Positions 1 to 6,107 of a stretch of DNA of 10,302 nucleotides are shown piece by piece. Source of the DNA: SOIA01 sp050116035. GTDB lineage: Bacteria; Acidobacteriota; Aminicenantia; Aminicenantales; Aminicenantaceae. The position numbers and the translations under genes were made by a program. The stretch covers positions 1-10,302 of the forward strand of contig JASFPJ010000097.1 of the NCBI GenBank assembly GCA_050116035.1. The letters run 5' to 3'. Each line of letters starts with the position of its first letter. Within the stretch, counting starts at the first letter, position 1. The notes beneath the pieces are model-generated. The model ran no database searches, was not told where the DNA came from, and was given only the letters and a program-made list of their open reading frames with translations.

Positions 1-1
1 G

Positions 2-169
2 AAAATGGAATGTTTCCTCTGTAAAGAGTTTAAAAACTGTGCGGTCTGCCCGATCAATGCCGCACTCTCCAGCGCATCCATCGGTCAAATTCCGGGTCAC
101 ATCTGTGAAATCCATAAAATAGGAATGTGTGAAAAAGAAAATTTCAGAAAAGAGTTGGGGCATGTTTAG
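2..169 (+). CDS. C-terminal fragment of a SPASM-type, probable radical SAM protein (cut by window edge)
   Basis: The frame is open from the window edge to a TAG stop and gives about 55 residues with six cysteines. Counted from the Met codon at position 5 they are C3, C6, C12, C15, C34 and C42. The run C-x2-C-x5-C-x2-C-P followed by further cysteines resembles the last part of a SPASM domain, the C-terminal region that holds auxiliary iron-sulfur clusters in many radical SAM enzymes such as peptide maturases and sulfatase maturases. The radical SAM core (CxxxCxxC) would lie upstream, outside the window, so the substrate cannot be told. The gene converges on the small HTH gene. The ATG at 5 could start a small free-standing Cys-rich protein, but no ribosome binding site can be checked. 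The cluster-binding tail reading is inferred from cysteine spacing alone. Confidence 0.6.
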   Translation, partial: KMECFLCKEFKNCAVCPINAALSSASIGQIPGHICEIHKIGMCEKENFRKELGHV

Positions 170-263
170 AGGATCCGAAAAATTAATTAATGAAAGATGC
201 TGAGAATTTGCTCGCAAATGAACTTTTCGGGCGTCAAAAAGGAGCTTATATAGGGTTGAATGT

Positions 264-464
264 TTATGAGGAGATCGTTTTTCCTTCCAGGAAATCAATC
301 AAATCCTCTTCGTTGATCCACCACTGACGGCCTATTTTCTGGGCTCTGAGTCTCCCCGAGCCCACGAGCTTGAGAGCCGTCACCTTGCTGACCTGAAGCT
401 TCTCCTGGAGGTCTTTAAGAGAATACTGGTTGATGATTTTACTCCCTAACCAGATCGTTCGCAT
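264..464 (-). CDS. Small excisionase-type (HTH_17/MerR-like) DNA-binding protein
   Basis: A complete 66-residue protein that is almost entirely one winged helix-turn-helix domain of the excisionase (HTH_17) family. Residues 15-24 (YSLKDLQEKL) form the first helix. VSKVTALKLVGSGRLR (25-40) is the turn and recognition helix, and KIGRQWWINEEDLIDFLEG (43-61) is the typical wing and closing helix. The expected role is DNA binding as a small regulator or recombination directionality factor; the target is unknown. No integrase or phage gene lies nearby, so an excisionase role is not supported by context. It is transcribed alone and converges on the SPASM fragment. TAAGGA stands only 2 bases before the ATG, an unusually short ribosome-binding-site spacing, but there is no other credible in-frame start. 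The family call is secure, the function is not. Confidence 0.78.
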   Translation of the reverse strand: MRTIWLGSKIINQYSLKDLQEKLQVSKVTALKLVGSGRLRAQKIGRQWWINEEDLIDFLEGKTISS

Positions 465-502
465 TATCCTTAATTATACTTTTATTAATTTAATTTTACT
501 TA

Positions 503-532
503 AATATACAATAAATTCTTTTCCTCTGTCAA
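503..532 (-). promoter_or_regulatory. Sigma70-type promoter of the small HTH gene
   Basis: On the minus strand a perfect TTGACA (527-532) is followed by an 18-base spacer and TATATT (503-508), five of six matches to the -10 consensus. Transcription would start near 496, giving a leader of about 30 bases to the ATG at 464. A second -10-like TATAAT lies at 473-478, but it has no good -35 (AAGTAA at 17 bases) and would give an almost leaderless message. Confidence 0.55.
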
Positions 533-673
533 GGATTTTTTCACTTTTTCTTCATACAGGATATCGAAATAAAACTGGAAGGTCGTGAAAATATTTCTGA
601 GGTTGACTTGATCTGGACGAAACCCCCCTTTTTGGTTCCCATCCACCCCTTTTTCGCTGAGGAGGCAATAATC

Positions 674-725
674 TTTTTTAGCGGATTAACGGGCTTCCTG
701 CCTCATTGAACAATCCGCAAAAAAT
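674..725. repeat. Inverted repeat with outward T- and A-tracts
   Basis: GCGGATT (681-687) and AATCCGC (712-718) are perfect inverted copies around a 24-base loop. The T-tract before the left arm and A-tract after the right arm can extend the stem by about six A-T pairs if the A at 680 bulges out. On both strands the tract after the hairpin is A-rich, so it does not have the polarity of an intrinsic terminator. It lies just past the stop of the GIY-YIG-like gene, inside a 284-base gene-free stretch (465-748) where I otherwise see only the HTH promoter and C-rich/T-rich tracts at 623-633 and 645-654. Confidence 0.4.
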
Positions 726-748
726 AATTCAGTAATATATCCCGAGAG

Positions 749-1138
749 TTATCTCCATTTTCTTGCGAAAATGAGACTTTCCTCCCAGGGTAAATTCACT
801 TCAACCGGTTGAGCGTCAGGCAAACGGCTCCCGATTAACGGCTTAAGCATTTCTCCAAGAAATCTCTCAATACCATCACTATCGCTTTCTGGCACTATCG
901 TCCAGGTGACATAAAGCCCGTGTTGACTGTACTTTGTCAACACAGGATCCTCTTTATTCTCTGATAACCGCTCCCGAATCACGCCCTGCCCAACTTTCAA
1001 GACTTTTGGTTTATCTTCTCCGCACCAGATAACGTAAACACCCTTCATGCCGTTAAAATGTCTGTGGTCCAAATTGATCTCGAGCAAATCACCCCAACTA
1101 TCCCCGAAACACTTGAACCATTCCAGGTATGGAGGCAT
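749..1138 (-). CDS. GIY-YIG-like domain protein, probably degenerate nuclease
   Basis: A 129-residue protein with the layout of a GIY-YIG fold. GVYVIW (33-38) stands for the GIY strand and VLKVGQG (46-52) for the YIG strand. IRERL (54-58) supplies the following conserved Arg region. IERFLGEMLKP (90-100) offers the Glu that usually binds the metal, and VNLPW (114-118) gives a possible late Asn. The second motif reads KVG instead of YIG/YVG, so activity is uncertain. No signal peptide or membrane segment is seen, so it should be cytoplasmic. GIY-YIG proteins cut DNA in repair, restriction, homing and mobile contexts; nothing nearby says which applies here. It runs divergently from the HTH-TPR membrane protein. 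Only a weak purine-rich stretch (gagcagaaag) precedes the ATG. A wholly different small fold cannot be excluded. Confidence 0.68.
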   Translation of the reverse strand: MPPYLEWFKCFGDSWGDLLEINLDHRHFNGMKGVYVIWCGEDKPKVLKVGQGVIRERLSENKEDPVLTKYSQHGLYVTWTIVPESDSDGIERFLGEMLKPLIGSRLPDAQPVEVNLPWEESLIFARKWR

Positions 1139-1210
1139 CTTTCTGCTCTTTTTTAAAAATGATTCATATGACCTAAATTTTCAATAGAATGCCGCAAAAT
1201 GTCTCTTTTC

Positions 1211-1240
1211 TCCCCTTATTTCCCCATTATTCCCCTTTAT
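1211..1240. repeat. Three tandem 10-bp C4/AT-rich repeats in the divergent intergenic region
   Basis: Three consecutive 10-base units, tccccttatt, tccccattat and tcccctttat, place CCCC tracts at 1212-1215, 1222-1225 and 1232-1235, exactly one helical turn apart. Both flanking genes point away from this region (starts at 1138 and 1421). Such phased short repeats suit a site bound cooperatively on one face of the helix. The complementary strand has three G4 runs but no clear fourth run, so an intramolecular quadruplex is less likely. Confidence 0.5.
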
Positions 1241-1364
1241 CTCGGGTCCAATTTAGTTAAAAATAGTGAAAAACAGGAGTCTGAATTATGATTAATCTTA
1301 AAACTCAATCTCCCAACCAGGCAGTTTTTAAAATAACAACCGACCTTATTCAGGCTAAAAATGT

Positions 1365-1392
1365 TTGAAACAAATTCATTTTTGTATAAAAT
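1365..1392 (+). promoter_or_regulatory. Probable promoter of the HTH-TPR membrane protein
   Basis: TTGAAA (1365-1370), a 16-base spacer and TAAAAT (1387-1392) each match the -35 and -10 consensus at five of six positions. The predicted start near 1399 leaves about 20 bases to the ATG at 1421, with an aaaggga ribosome binding site between. Its position supports 1421 rather than 1361 as the translation start. Confidence 0.45.
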
Positions 1393-1420
1393 AATGTGTA
1401 GACTCTTAAAAAGGGACGAG

Positions 1421-3259
1421 ATGAGGGACAAAGAGATCCTTAACTCCTGGAAAGAGATTTCTGAATATTTGGGGAGAGATAGAAAAACCTGTTTCAGGTG
1501 GGAAAAAGAATTAGGTCTTCCTATTCGCCGTATCGATCAGGATTCTCTACGTTCAAAGGTTTTTGCCTACAAATCAGAAATCGATAAATGGATGAACGAA
1601 AAAGCCAACCACATTGAGCTCAAAAAAAGACCTTTTGTGGAAAAGAAATGGGTGATTCCCGGGTTGGTTTCAGTCACGGCTCTCTTGTTGATAGTATCGG
1701 TCCTGCTTTATTTTTCTTACAGAAAACATTCCTCATCCTATCCCGCAGATATAACTATCGCTGTTTTCCCTTTTGAAAACTCCAACTTTTCGGAACATGA
1801 ACAATATCTCCCCGAGGGGATCAGAAAATTTATTTCCAGCAGTCTCTCCAGGATTTCTAACCTCAGAGTTATTCCTTCAACCGTATTGGACAGGAATAAT
1901 GATTCCTATAAAGAACTAAAAAACATCAGTGAAAAGCTAAAAATCAACTATCTATTAAGAGTTCAGATGGAAAAGAACGAGAATAAACTCAGAATCTGCG
2001 CCCAGCTTGTCAAACCAGAAAACAACAAGATCATCTGGAACATAGAGTCAGAGGATCGATTAGAGAATATTTTTTCAATCCTGCAGGATATCTGCCAGGG
2101 AATACACACAAAGCTGAATCCAGGGATTAAGACAGACTCTATCCCTTCATTCAATGATAAGCTGACCCAGGAATATACAGCTTTCGACAGTTATCTCAAA
2201 GCCAATTACATCTTGAACAGCTCAAAACGTGAGAAAAATGATCCCGTGAAACTGTATAACCGGGGAAAATACTATCAAGGAAAATGGACCGCGGAGAGCA
2301 ATGCTCTGGCTATTAATCTTTTTTCCCAGGCCATTGAAATAGATGAAAATTTCGCCCAAGCTTACACCGGATTAGCGCGATGCTACGCAAATTATGTCAA
2401 TTTCAACTGGGACTTTGATGAGAAATGGCTGTCCAAAGCTGAGGAGCTTCTGGCCAAAGCCGCGACAATCAATCCTGAATGTCCTGAATACTACTCAACC
2501 TTAATTCAGGTCTACCTCATAAAATACTTTGCTTTTAACAAAAACACAAAAGACAAAGCTTTCGAGCTCGCTCAAGAAGCCATTCAAAAGCATCCTTTTC
2601 ATCCGAATTTATATGCGCAAGTCGGATACTGCTACTATCTCAATTTCGGAGAATCCGGGAACATATCTGATTTCAACAAAGCGCTGGAACTCAATATGGA
2701 AAATTACTTGATTCACCCCAGCCACATAAACAATATTATTTTTGCTGAGCTTTTAATGCTGAATCAAGAATATGAAAAAGCCTTGGCCGTGTGTAGCGGA
2801 ATTCAAGGTAGCGATTCGTCCATAATGACAAACTACCGCAAGGGTGAAATCTATTACTACATGGGCGATCTGGATAGCAGCGAGGCTGTATTCCTACAAT
2901 TTGGGAGCATTGATGATTTTGATGCTCAGATTGGCTCCTTATTCAATCTTGGCATGATCTCAGCCCGAAGAGGAAACAAACCTGAAGTAGAGAGGCTTTT
3001 AAAAAAAATAGAAGTCATCGCCCCAAAAAAATTTGATTTTTTTGAGGACAAGTTAAAACTGGCTTCCATATATATGGGCATTGGAAAAAAAGATCTCGGA
3101 TACAAATGCATGGAAGATTTCTTCGCTCAAGAGAGACAAAATAAGATCAGATACATCTATCATAAATATATCGATATCGATAGGAATTTCGACAGTTTCA
3201 GAGAGGAAGAAAGATTCCGCAGCCTGATTCAAAAAAAGGAAAGGCTGAAAGAACAATGA
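1421..3259 (+). CDS. Membrane-anchored HTH - TolB-like - TPR protein (ToxR/CadC-like layout)
   Basis: A 612-residue protein with three parts. Residues 6-60 (LNSWKEISEYLGRDRKT, FRWEKELGLP, DKWMNE) form a MerR/excisionase-like helix-turn-helix. KKRPFVEKK is followed by a single hydrophobic segment at about 77-100, orienting the head inside and the rest outside. Residues 110-235 (ITIAVFPFEN, YLPEGI, LRVIPSTVL, INYLLRVQM, IWNIES) resemble the TolB-like/FlgO-like domain found before TPRs in adenylate-cyclase-type and regulatory proteins. From about 255 to the end are TPR-like helices, for example LFSQAIEIDENFAQAYTGLA. I infer a membrane-bound one-component regulator or signalling scaffold; DNA targets and ligand are unknown. 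An upstream ATG at 1361 is in frame, but the promoter at 1365-1392, aaggga before 1421 and domain start favour 1421. It diverges from the GIY-YIG-like gene and converges on the TonB receptor with a gap of about 56 bases. Confidence 0.9.
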   Translation: MRDKEILNSWKEISEYLGRDRKTCFRWEKELGLPIRRIDQDSLRSKVFAYKSEIDKWMNEKANHIELKKRPFVEKKWVIPGLVSVTALLLIVSVLLYFSYRKHSSSYPADITIAVFPFENSNFSEHEQYLPEGIRKFISSSLSRISNLRVIPSTVLDRNNDSYKELKNISEKLKINYLLRVQMEKNENKLRICAQLVKPENNKIIWNIESEDRLENIFSILQDICQGIHTKLNPGIKTDSIPSFNDKLTQEYTAFDSYLKANYILNSSKREKNDPVKLYNRGKYYQGKWTAESNALAINLFSQAIEIDENFAQAYTGLARCYANYVNFNWDFDEKWLSKAEELLAKAATINPECPEYYSTLIQVYLIKYFAFNKNTKDKAFELAQEAIQKHPFHPNLYAQVGYCYYLNFGESGNISDFNKALELNMENYLIHPSHINNIIFAELLMLNQEYEKALAVCSGIQGSDSSIMTNYRKGEIYYYMGDLDSSEAVFLQFGSIDDFDAQIGSLFNLGMISARRGNKPEVERLLKKIEVIAPKKFDFFEDKLKLASIYMGIGKKDLGYKCMEDFFAQERQNKIRYIYHKYIDIDRNFDSFREEERFRSLIQKKERLKEQ

Positions 3260-3315
3260 GTGAAAAATCTATGTCACTCCTACTGCTCTTTATAGCTACC
3301 TGAAGTCATTTAAAA

Positions 3316-5259
3316 TCATTCTTTCTCTCGCGTGCGTCCCATACTAAATTTCACTCCAAACGCCACGGTTCTGCCCTTCATCGGATAGCCAGGTTCTGTT
3401 ACGTAAGACAGATTGAAGAGATTCTCTCCTTTCAGGAAAAGAGTGAAATTCGAAAAATGCTTTGACAGAACCGCATTCAAGACAAAATAGGAAGGGACTC
3501 TGACAGACTCATCAAAGATTCTCACTTCAGAGTTCGACACTCCCAGTCCCCACACAGTGAAATGGAGTCTCTTTCTTCCTTTAAGATTCCAAACAAAATT
3601 CAACTGAGATTCAGGAACAAGGTCAAGCGGACGATTATCCTCTTCATTCCATCCATCAAGGTAAGTATAGTTGACGGATAGATCCATCCATCGGAGTGAT
3701 TTTTGGAATTCCAGCTCAAAACCAAAGAGGCGTGCCCGACCCACGTTCAAATTCGTTTGTGAGCCATCTGGAAGTCGAACAGGGTTGATAAGGTCTCTAA
3801 TTCTGTTATAAAAAACAGCTCCAGATAAAAGGAGTTTTCTCTCAAGCATGAATCCCAACTCATAGCTCGTTCCTCTCTCATCCTTCAGATCTGGGTTTCC
3901 AACACCAGTGCTGTATAGAGATTTCATCGAAGGGAATCTCGATTTTTGAGAGAAAGTGGCATGAATATCGATGAAATCACGGGGATTGAATTTTATACCC
4001 ACAATGGGGTTCACAGAGGTTTTATTTTCCCCAGGGTATTTCTTCAAATTATCAAGGCTGACCCCCCCCACTAACTTCCATTTTTGAGAAAGCGTGAAAT
4101 GATTCTCCAAACCGGCAGAGAAAGTCCGATGTTCATACTCCTGCCACTCCTCACCCACATCATCCTGGATTCTGACATTGTCATCCCTGAGATTCAGACT
4201 AAATTTCAGCTCATTCTTTGATAAATATGGGAGAGAACCCAAAAGAAACGCACCGTAGGAGTCGTTTTTGTACGTAGACTCCCACTGTAGCTCGCTCATA
4301 CTGGAATCCTGGTAGGAATCGAGGATATTATCATGCCGGACATAATAACTCCGCAACTTGAGACTCCCATCCTTGAACAGCGAAAATATGCCGCCGAGGT
4401 TAACCTGGAAACGATCCCAGCTCTTAAATCTCCAGTAACGTCTCCTGTAATGTTCAGTGGCAACGGGGATTCCGTATTCCGACCAGTAATAAGCGGCTTC
4501 GAGAAGGATCTCACTTTTCTGACCGGGATAAAAATAAACTTTCCCTGTGATGTTTCTTCTTTCATAATCGCTGTTTTCTCTGAGAGAATTCCCCCCATTC
4601 TGATTCCACTTGAATCCATCGGATTTATCAAAGGAAGCAAAACCTGAGAAAAAAATGCTTTTCCATCGGACAGCCCCAGAGGAAGAAACACTGTAAGAAT
4701 TGTGGCTGTCATAGAGAGTGTTCAAAGCCAAAGAGGGAGGATTCGGTCTTTTTGTGATGACATTCACCACTCCACCCAGGGCATTGGGCCCGTACAGCAC
4801 AGAAGAGGCACCTTTGACAATTTTAATGTTCGAGACTTCTTCAGCCGTGATGGTCTTCAAGTCAAAAGAATTGAAGAACGGTTCATAGACAGGTATCCCA
4901 TCGTAGAGCAAAACAATTCTCTGGCTCTCGAAGCCCCTGATTTTAATACGGAATTCATTTTTCGAGCCTGTGGAAACAAACGTCCCGGATGTGTAAGACA
5001 TGACTTCGGAGAGGTTTCGAGGAACAAGGGAATCGATTTTTTCTGCTTTGATGGATGAGGTTGTGGATATGGGAAGCTCTTTGGGCAGTTTCGCTTCCAC
5101 AACTATTTCTTCTGTGATAATCTTCTGTTTTTGTTTTTTTTCTTCTTTCTTTTCCTGTTCTTTCTGGGGAGCTGATGAGATGGGGAGGGAGGATATGAAC
5201 ACAAAGAGTATCCCAAGAGATACGGCTGCGAGGTCGTGCAGAATATGAGATTTCTTCAT
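3316..5259 (-). CDS. TonB-dependent outer-membrane receptor
   Basis: A 647-residue receptor of usual family length. Residues 1-30 form a signal peptide (MKKSHILHD, hydrophobic core, cleavage likely after PISSA). A charged Lys/Glu/Gln-rich linker follows (31-47), then a TonB-box-like EEIVVEA (50-56). The plug domain lies at about 65-172 with IRGFESQRIVLLYDGIPV, IVKGASSVLYGPNALGGVV and NVITKRP. The remainder is a 22-strand-type barrel, including YELGFMLERKLLLSGAVFYN, LFGFELEFQKSL and a last segment TVAFGVKFSM. It should take up a ligand too large for porins, such as a siderophore, cobalamin or oligomer, powered by TonB-ExbBD. The ligand cannot be told from sequence. The frame stays open upstream to a TTG at 5424, but the signal peptide fixes the start at 5259. 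No Shine-Dalgarno is visible before it. It has no receptor-linked enzyme or SusD partner beside it. Confidence 0.95.
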   Translation of the reverse strand: MKKSHILHDLAAVSLGILFVFISSLPISSAPQKEQEKKEEKKQKQKIITEEIVVEAKLPKELPISTTSSIKAEKIDSLVPRNLSEVMSYTSGTFVSTGSKNEFRIKIRGFESQRIVLLYDGIPVYEPFFNSFDLKTITAEEVSNIKIVKGASSVLYGPNALGGVVNVITKRPNPPSLALNTLYDSHNSYSVSSSGAVRWKSIFFSGFASFDKSDGFKWNQNGGNSLRENSDYERRNITGKVYFYPGQKSEILLEAAYYWSEYGIPVATEHYRRRYWRFKSWDRFQVNLGGIFSLFKDGSLKLRSYYVRHDNILDSYQDSSMSELQWESTYKNDSYGAFLLGSLPYLSKNELKFSLNLRDDNVRIQDDVGEEWQEYEHRTFSAGLENHFTLSQKWKLVGGVSLDNLKKYPGENKTSVNPIVGIKFNPRDFIDIHATFSQKSRFPSMKSLYSTGVGNPDLKDERGTSYELGFMLERKLLLSGAVFYNRIRDLINPVRLPDGSQTNLNVGRARLFGFELEFQKSLRWMDLSVNYTYLDGWNEEDNRPLDLVPESQLNFVWNLKGRKRLHFTVWGLGVSNSEVRIFDESVRVPSYFVLNAVLSKHFSNFTLFLKGENLFNLSYVTEPGYPMKGRTVAFGVKFSMGRTREKE

Positions 5260-5271
5260 CGCTAAAACATC

Positions 5272-5300
5272 ATTATGGTTTTTTCTTATTTGAGAATCAA
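5272..5300 (-). promoter_or_regulatory. Candidate promoter of the TonB-dependent receptor, giving a very short leader
   Basis: On the minus strand TTGATT (5295-5300), a 17-base spacer and CATAAT (5272-5277) precede the ATG at 5259. The -10 matches five of six positions and the -35 four of six. Transcription would start about six bases before the start codon, which agrees with the absence of a ribosome binding site. Confidence 0.35.
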
Positions 5301-5437
5301 GATGAGAGATAAAATCAGTTAATAAATTCTTCACAAGTCTTTCAGTTTTTATCTTTTTATTCAAAGGTTCATAACGGAATAAATTCCTCGATATTGAACT
5401 ATAATGAGCGAAGCAGCATGCCAACCCTATTCTTTGT

Positions 5438-5466
5438 TTGTCACTTGGGCAATTTTAAATTAAGAT
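5438..5466 (+). promoter_or_regulatory. Candidate promoter of the NfeD-like gene
   Basis: TTGTCA (5438-5443, five of six), a 17-base spacer and TAAGAT (5461-5466, four of six) lie upstream of the ATG at 5505. The predicted start near 5473 would leave a leader of about 30 bases. The -10 match is modest. Confidence 0.35.
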
Positions 5467-5504
5467 AAAAGCTCAAATGTAGAGATTGGAGTTGTTCGGA
5501 AACC

Positions 5505-5813
5505 ATGATACTGAAAATCTTCCTCTTTATTCTCCTCGCCTATTTGCTCTTTGAGCTCATCGAGCACGTTATCATCCCTTTGTTTTGGCTCATCCTGAAA
5601 AAGAAAAGAAGACCTGTCACCGGAGACTCAGGATTGATCGGGGAGGTCGGTGAGGTCAAAGAGTGGAATAATACTGAAGGAAGAGTATTTGTTCACGGTG
5701 AACTCTGGTGGGCGACGAGCGAGGAACCGCTCTCACCCGGGGATAAAGCGGTGGTTCAAACCGTGAAAGGACTCACTCTAAAGGTGAAACCACTCAAAAA
5801 GACAAATGGATGA
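5505..5813 (+). CDS. Short NfeD-family membrane protein with OB-fold domain
   Basis: A complete 102-residue protein. Residues 2-31 are strongly hydrophobic and followed by KKKRR, indicating one membrane segment or hairpin with the rest in the cytoplasm. Residues 42-97 (GLIGEVGEVKEW, GRVFVHGELWWATSEEPL, PGDKAVVQTVKGLTLKV) match the NfeD C-terminal OB-fold. Long NfeD proteins also carry a ClpP-like serine protease domain, absent here. Short NfeD proteins usually pair with an SPFH/stomatin-type protein and take part in membrane microdomain organisation or quality control. Neither flanking gene encodes such a partner, so this is an orphan copy. The ribosome binding site is weak: GGAG lies 13 bases before the ATG, with only cggaaacc closer. 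It diverges from the receptor gene and lies 294 bases before the maturase. Confidence 0.87.
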   Translation: MILKIFLFILLAYLLFELIEHVIIPLFWLILKKKRRPVTGDSGLIGEVGEVKEWNNTEGRVFVHGELWWATSEEPLSPGDKAVVQTVKGLTLKVKPLKKTNG

Positions 5814-6005
5814 TTATTAATTCCTAAAAAATTCTTCTCTTTTTATCCCACACATCAACTCAATCATTTAAGCGCTTCAAGATAGTCTAACAATATGGCG
5901 ACAATCAATAAGTCAGGCTGTAAATTTGAGGCAGGAGTGAACGTTTATCCATGACAATGAATCTGAAGAATTGGATATATCGCATATGTTGTCCTTCCTT
6001 TTTCC

Positions 6006-6034
6006 TTGACCCAAATCGTTGACTCTCCTATACT
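6006..6034 (+). promoter_or_regulatory. Strong sigma70-type promoter of the maturase gene
   Basis: TTGACC (6006-6011) and TATACT (6029-6034), each five of six to consensus, are separated by an ideal 17-base spacer. The start would lie near 6041, leaving a leader of about 67 bases. The TTG of the -35 box is in frame with the maturase and could be mistaken for its start codon; as promoter sequence it argues against that. The stretch before it (5814-6005) shows no gene I can support. Confidence 0.6.
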
Positions 6035-6060
6035 CTTCCCTGATAGAGCGAGTTTTTATC

Positions 6061-6081
6061 ACGTCAAGTGCCTTTTGACGT
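6061..6081 (+). promoter_or_regulatory. Perfect 7-bp inverted repeat in the maturase leader
   Basis: ACGTCAA (6061-6067) and TTGACGT (6075-6081) are perfect inverted copies around a 7-base loop. The element falls about 20 to 40 bases into the predicted transcript, upstream of the ribosome binding site at 6095-6100. It could be an operator for a dimeric repressor or an RNA hairpin in the leader. No T-tract follows, so it is not a terminator. Confidence 0.42.
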
Positions 6082-6107
6082 TCCCCACGAAGACGGGTGA
6101 TTGGGTA

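Noticed and set aside
190..327. A 45-codon reading frame just downstream of the SPASM fragment (starts MKDAENLLANELFG), a conceivable small peptide substrate
   Set aside because: No ribosome binding site at a useful distance, and its last third lies antisense to the well-supported HTH gene. It has no cysteines or clear leader motif. Context alone is not enough.
681..718. Integron attC-like site
   Set aside because: The arms do not fit the RYYYAAC/GTTRRRY core sites and no integrase or cassette structure is present.
1361..1420. Upstream in-frame ATG extending the HTH-TPR protein by 20 residues
   Set aside because: The extra residues precede the domain, and the ATG at 1421 has a ribosome binding site and a promoter that overlaps the extension.
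3258..3279. GAGTGA/TCACTC hairpin between the convergent TPR and receptor genes as a terminator
   Set aside because: The stem is only six pairs, overlaps the stop codon and is not followed by a T-run on either strand.
4333..5248. Several reading frames on the plus strand opposite the receptor gene
   Set aside because: They are antisense to a clear TonB-dependent receptor, have no recognisable domains and no ribosome binding sites.
5260..5424. Upstream extension of the receptor frame to a TTG codon, 55 more residues
   Set aside because: It would bury the signal peptide inside the protein, and the stretch carries a candidate promoter.
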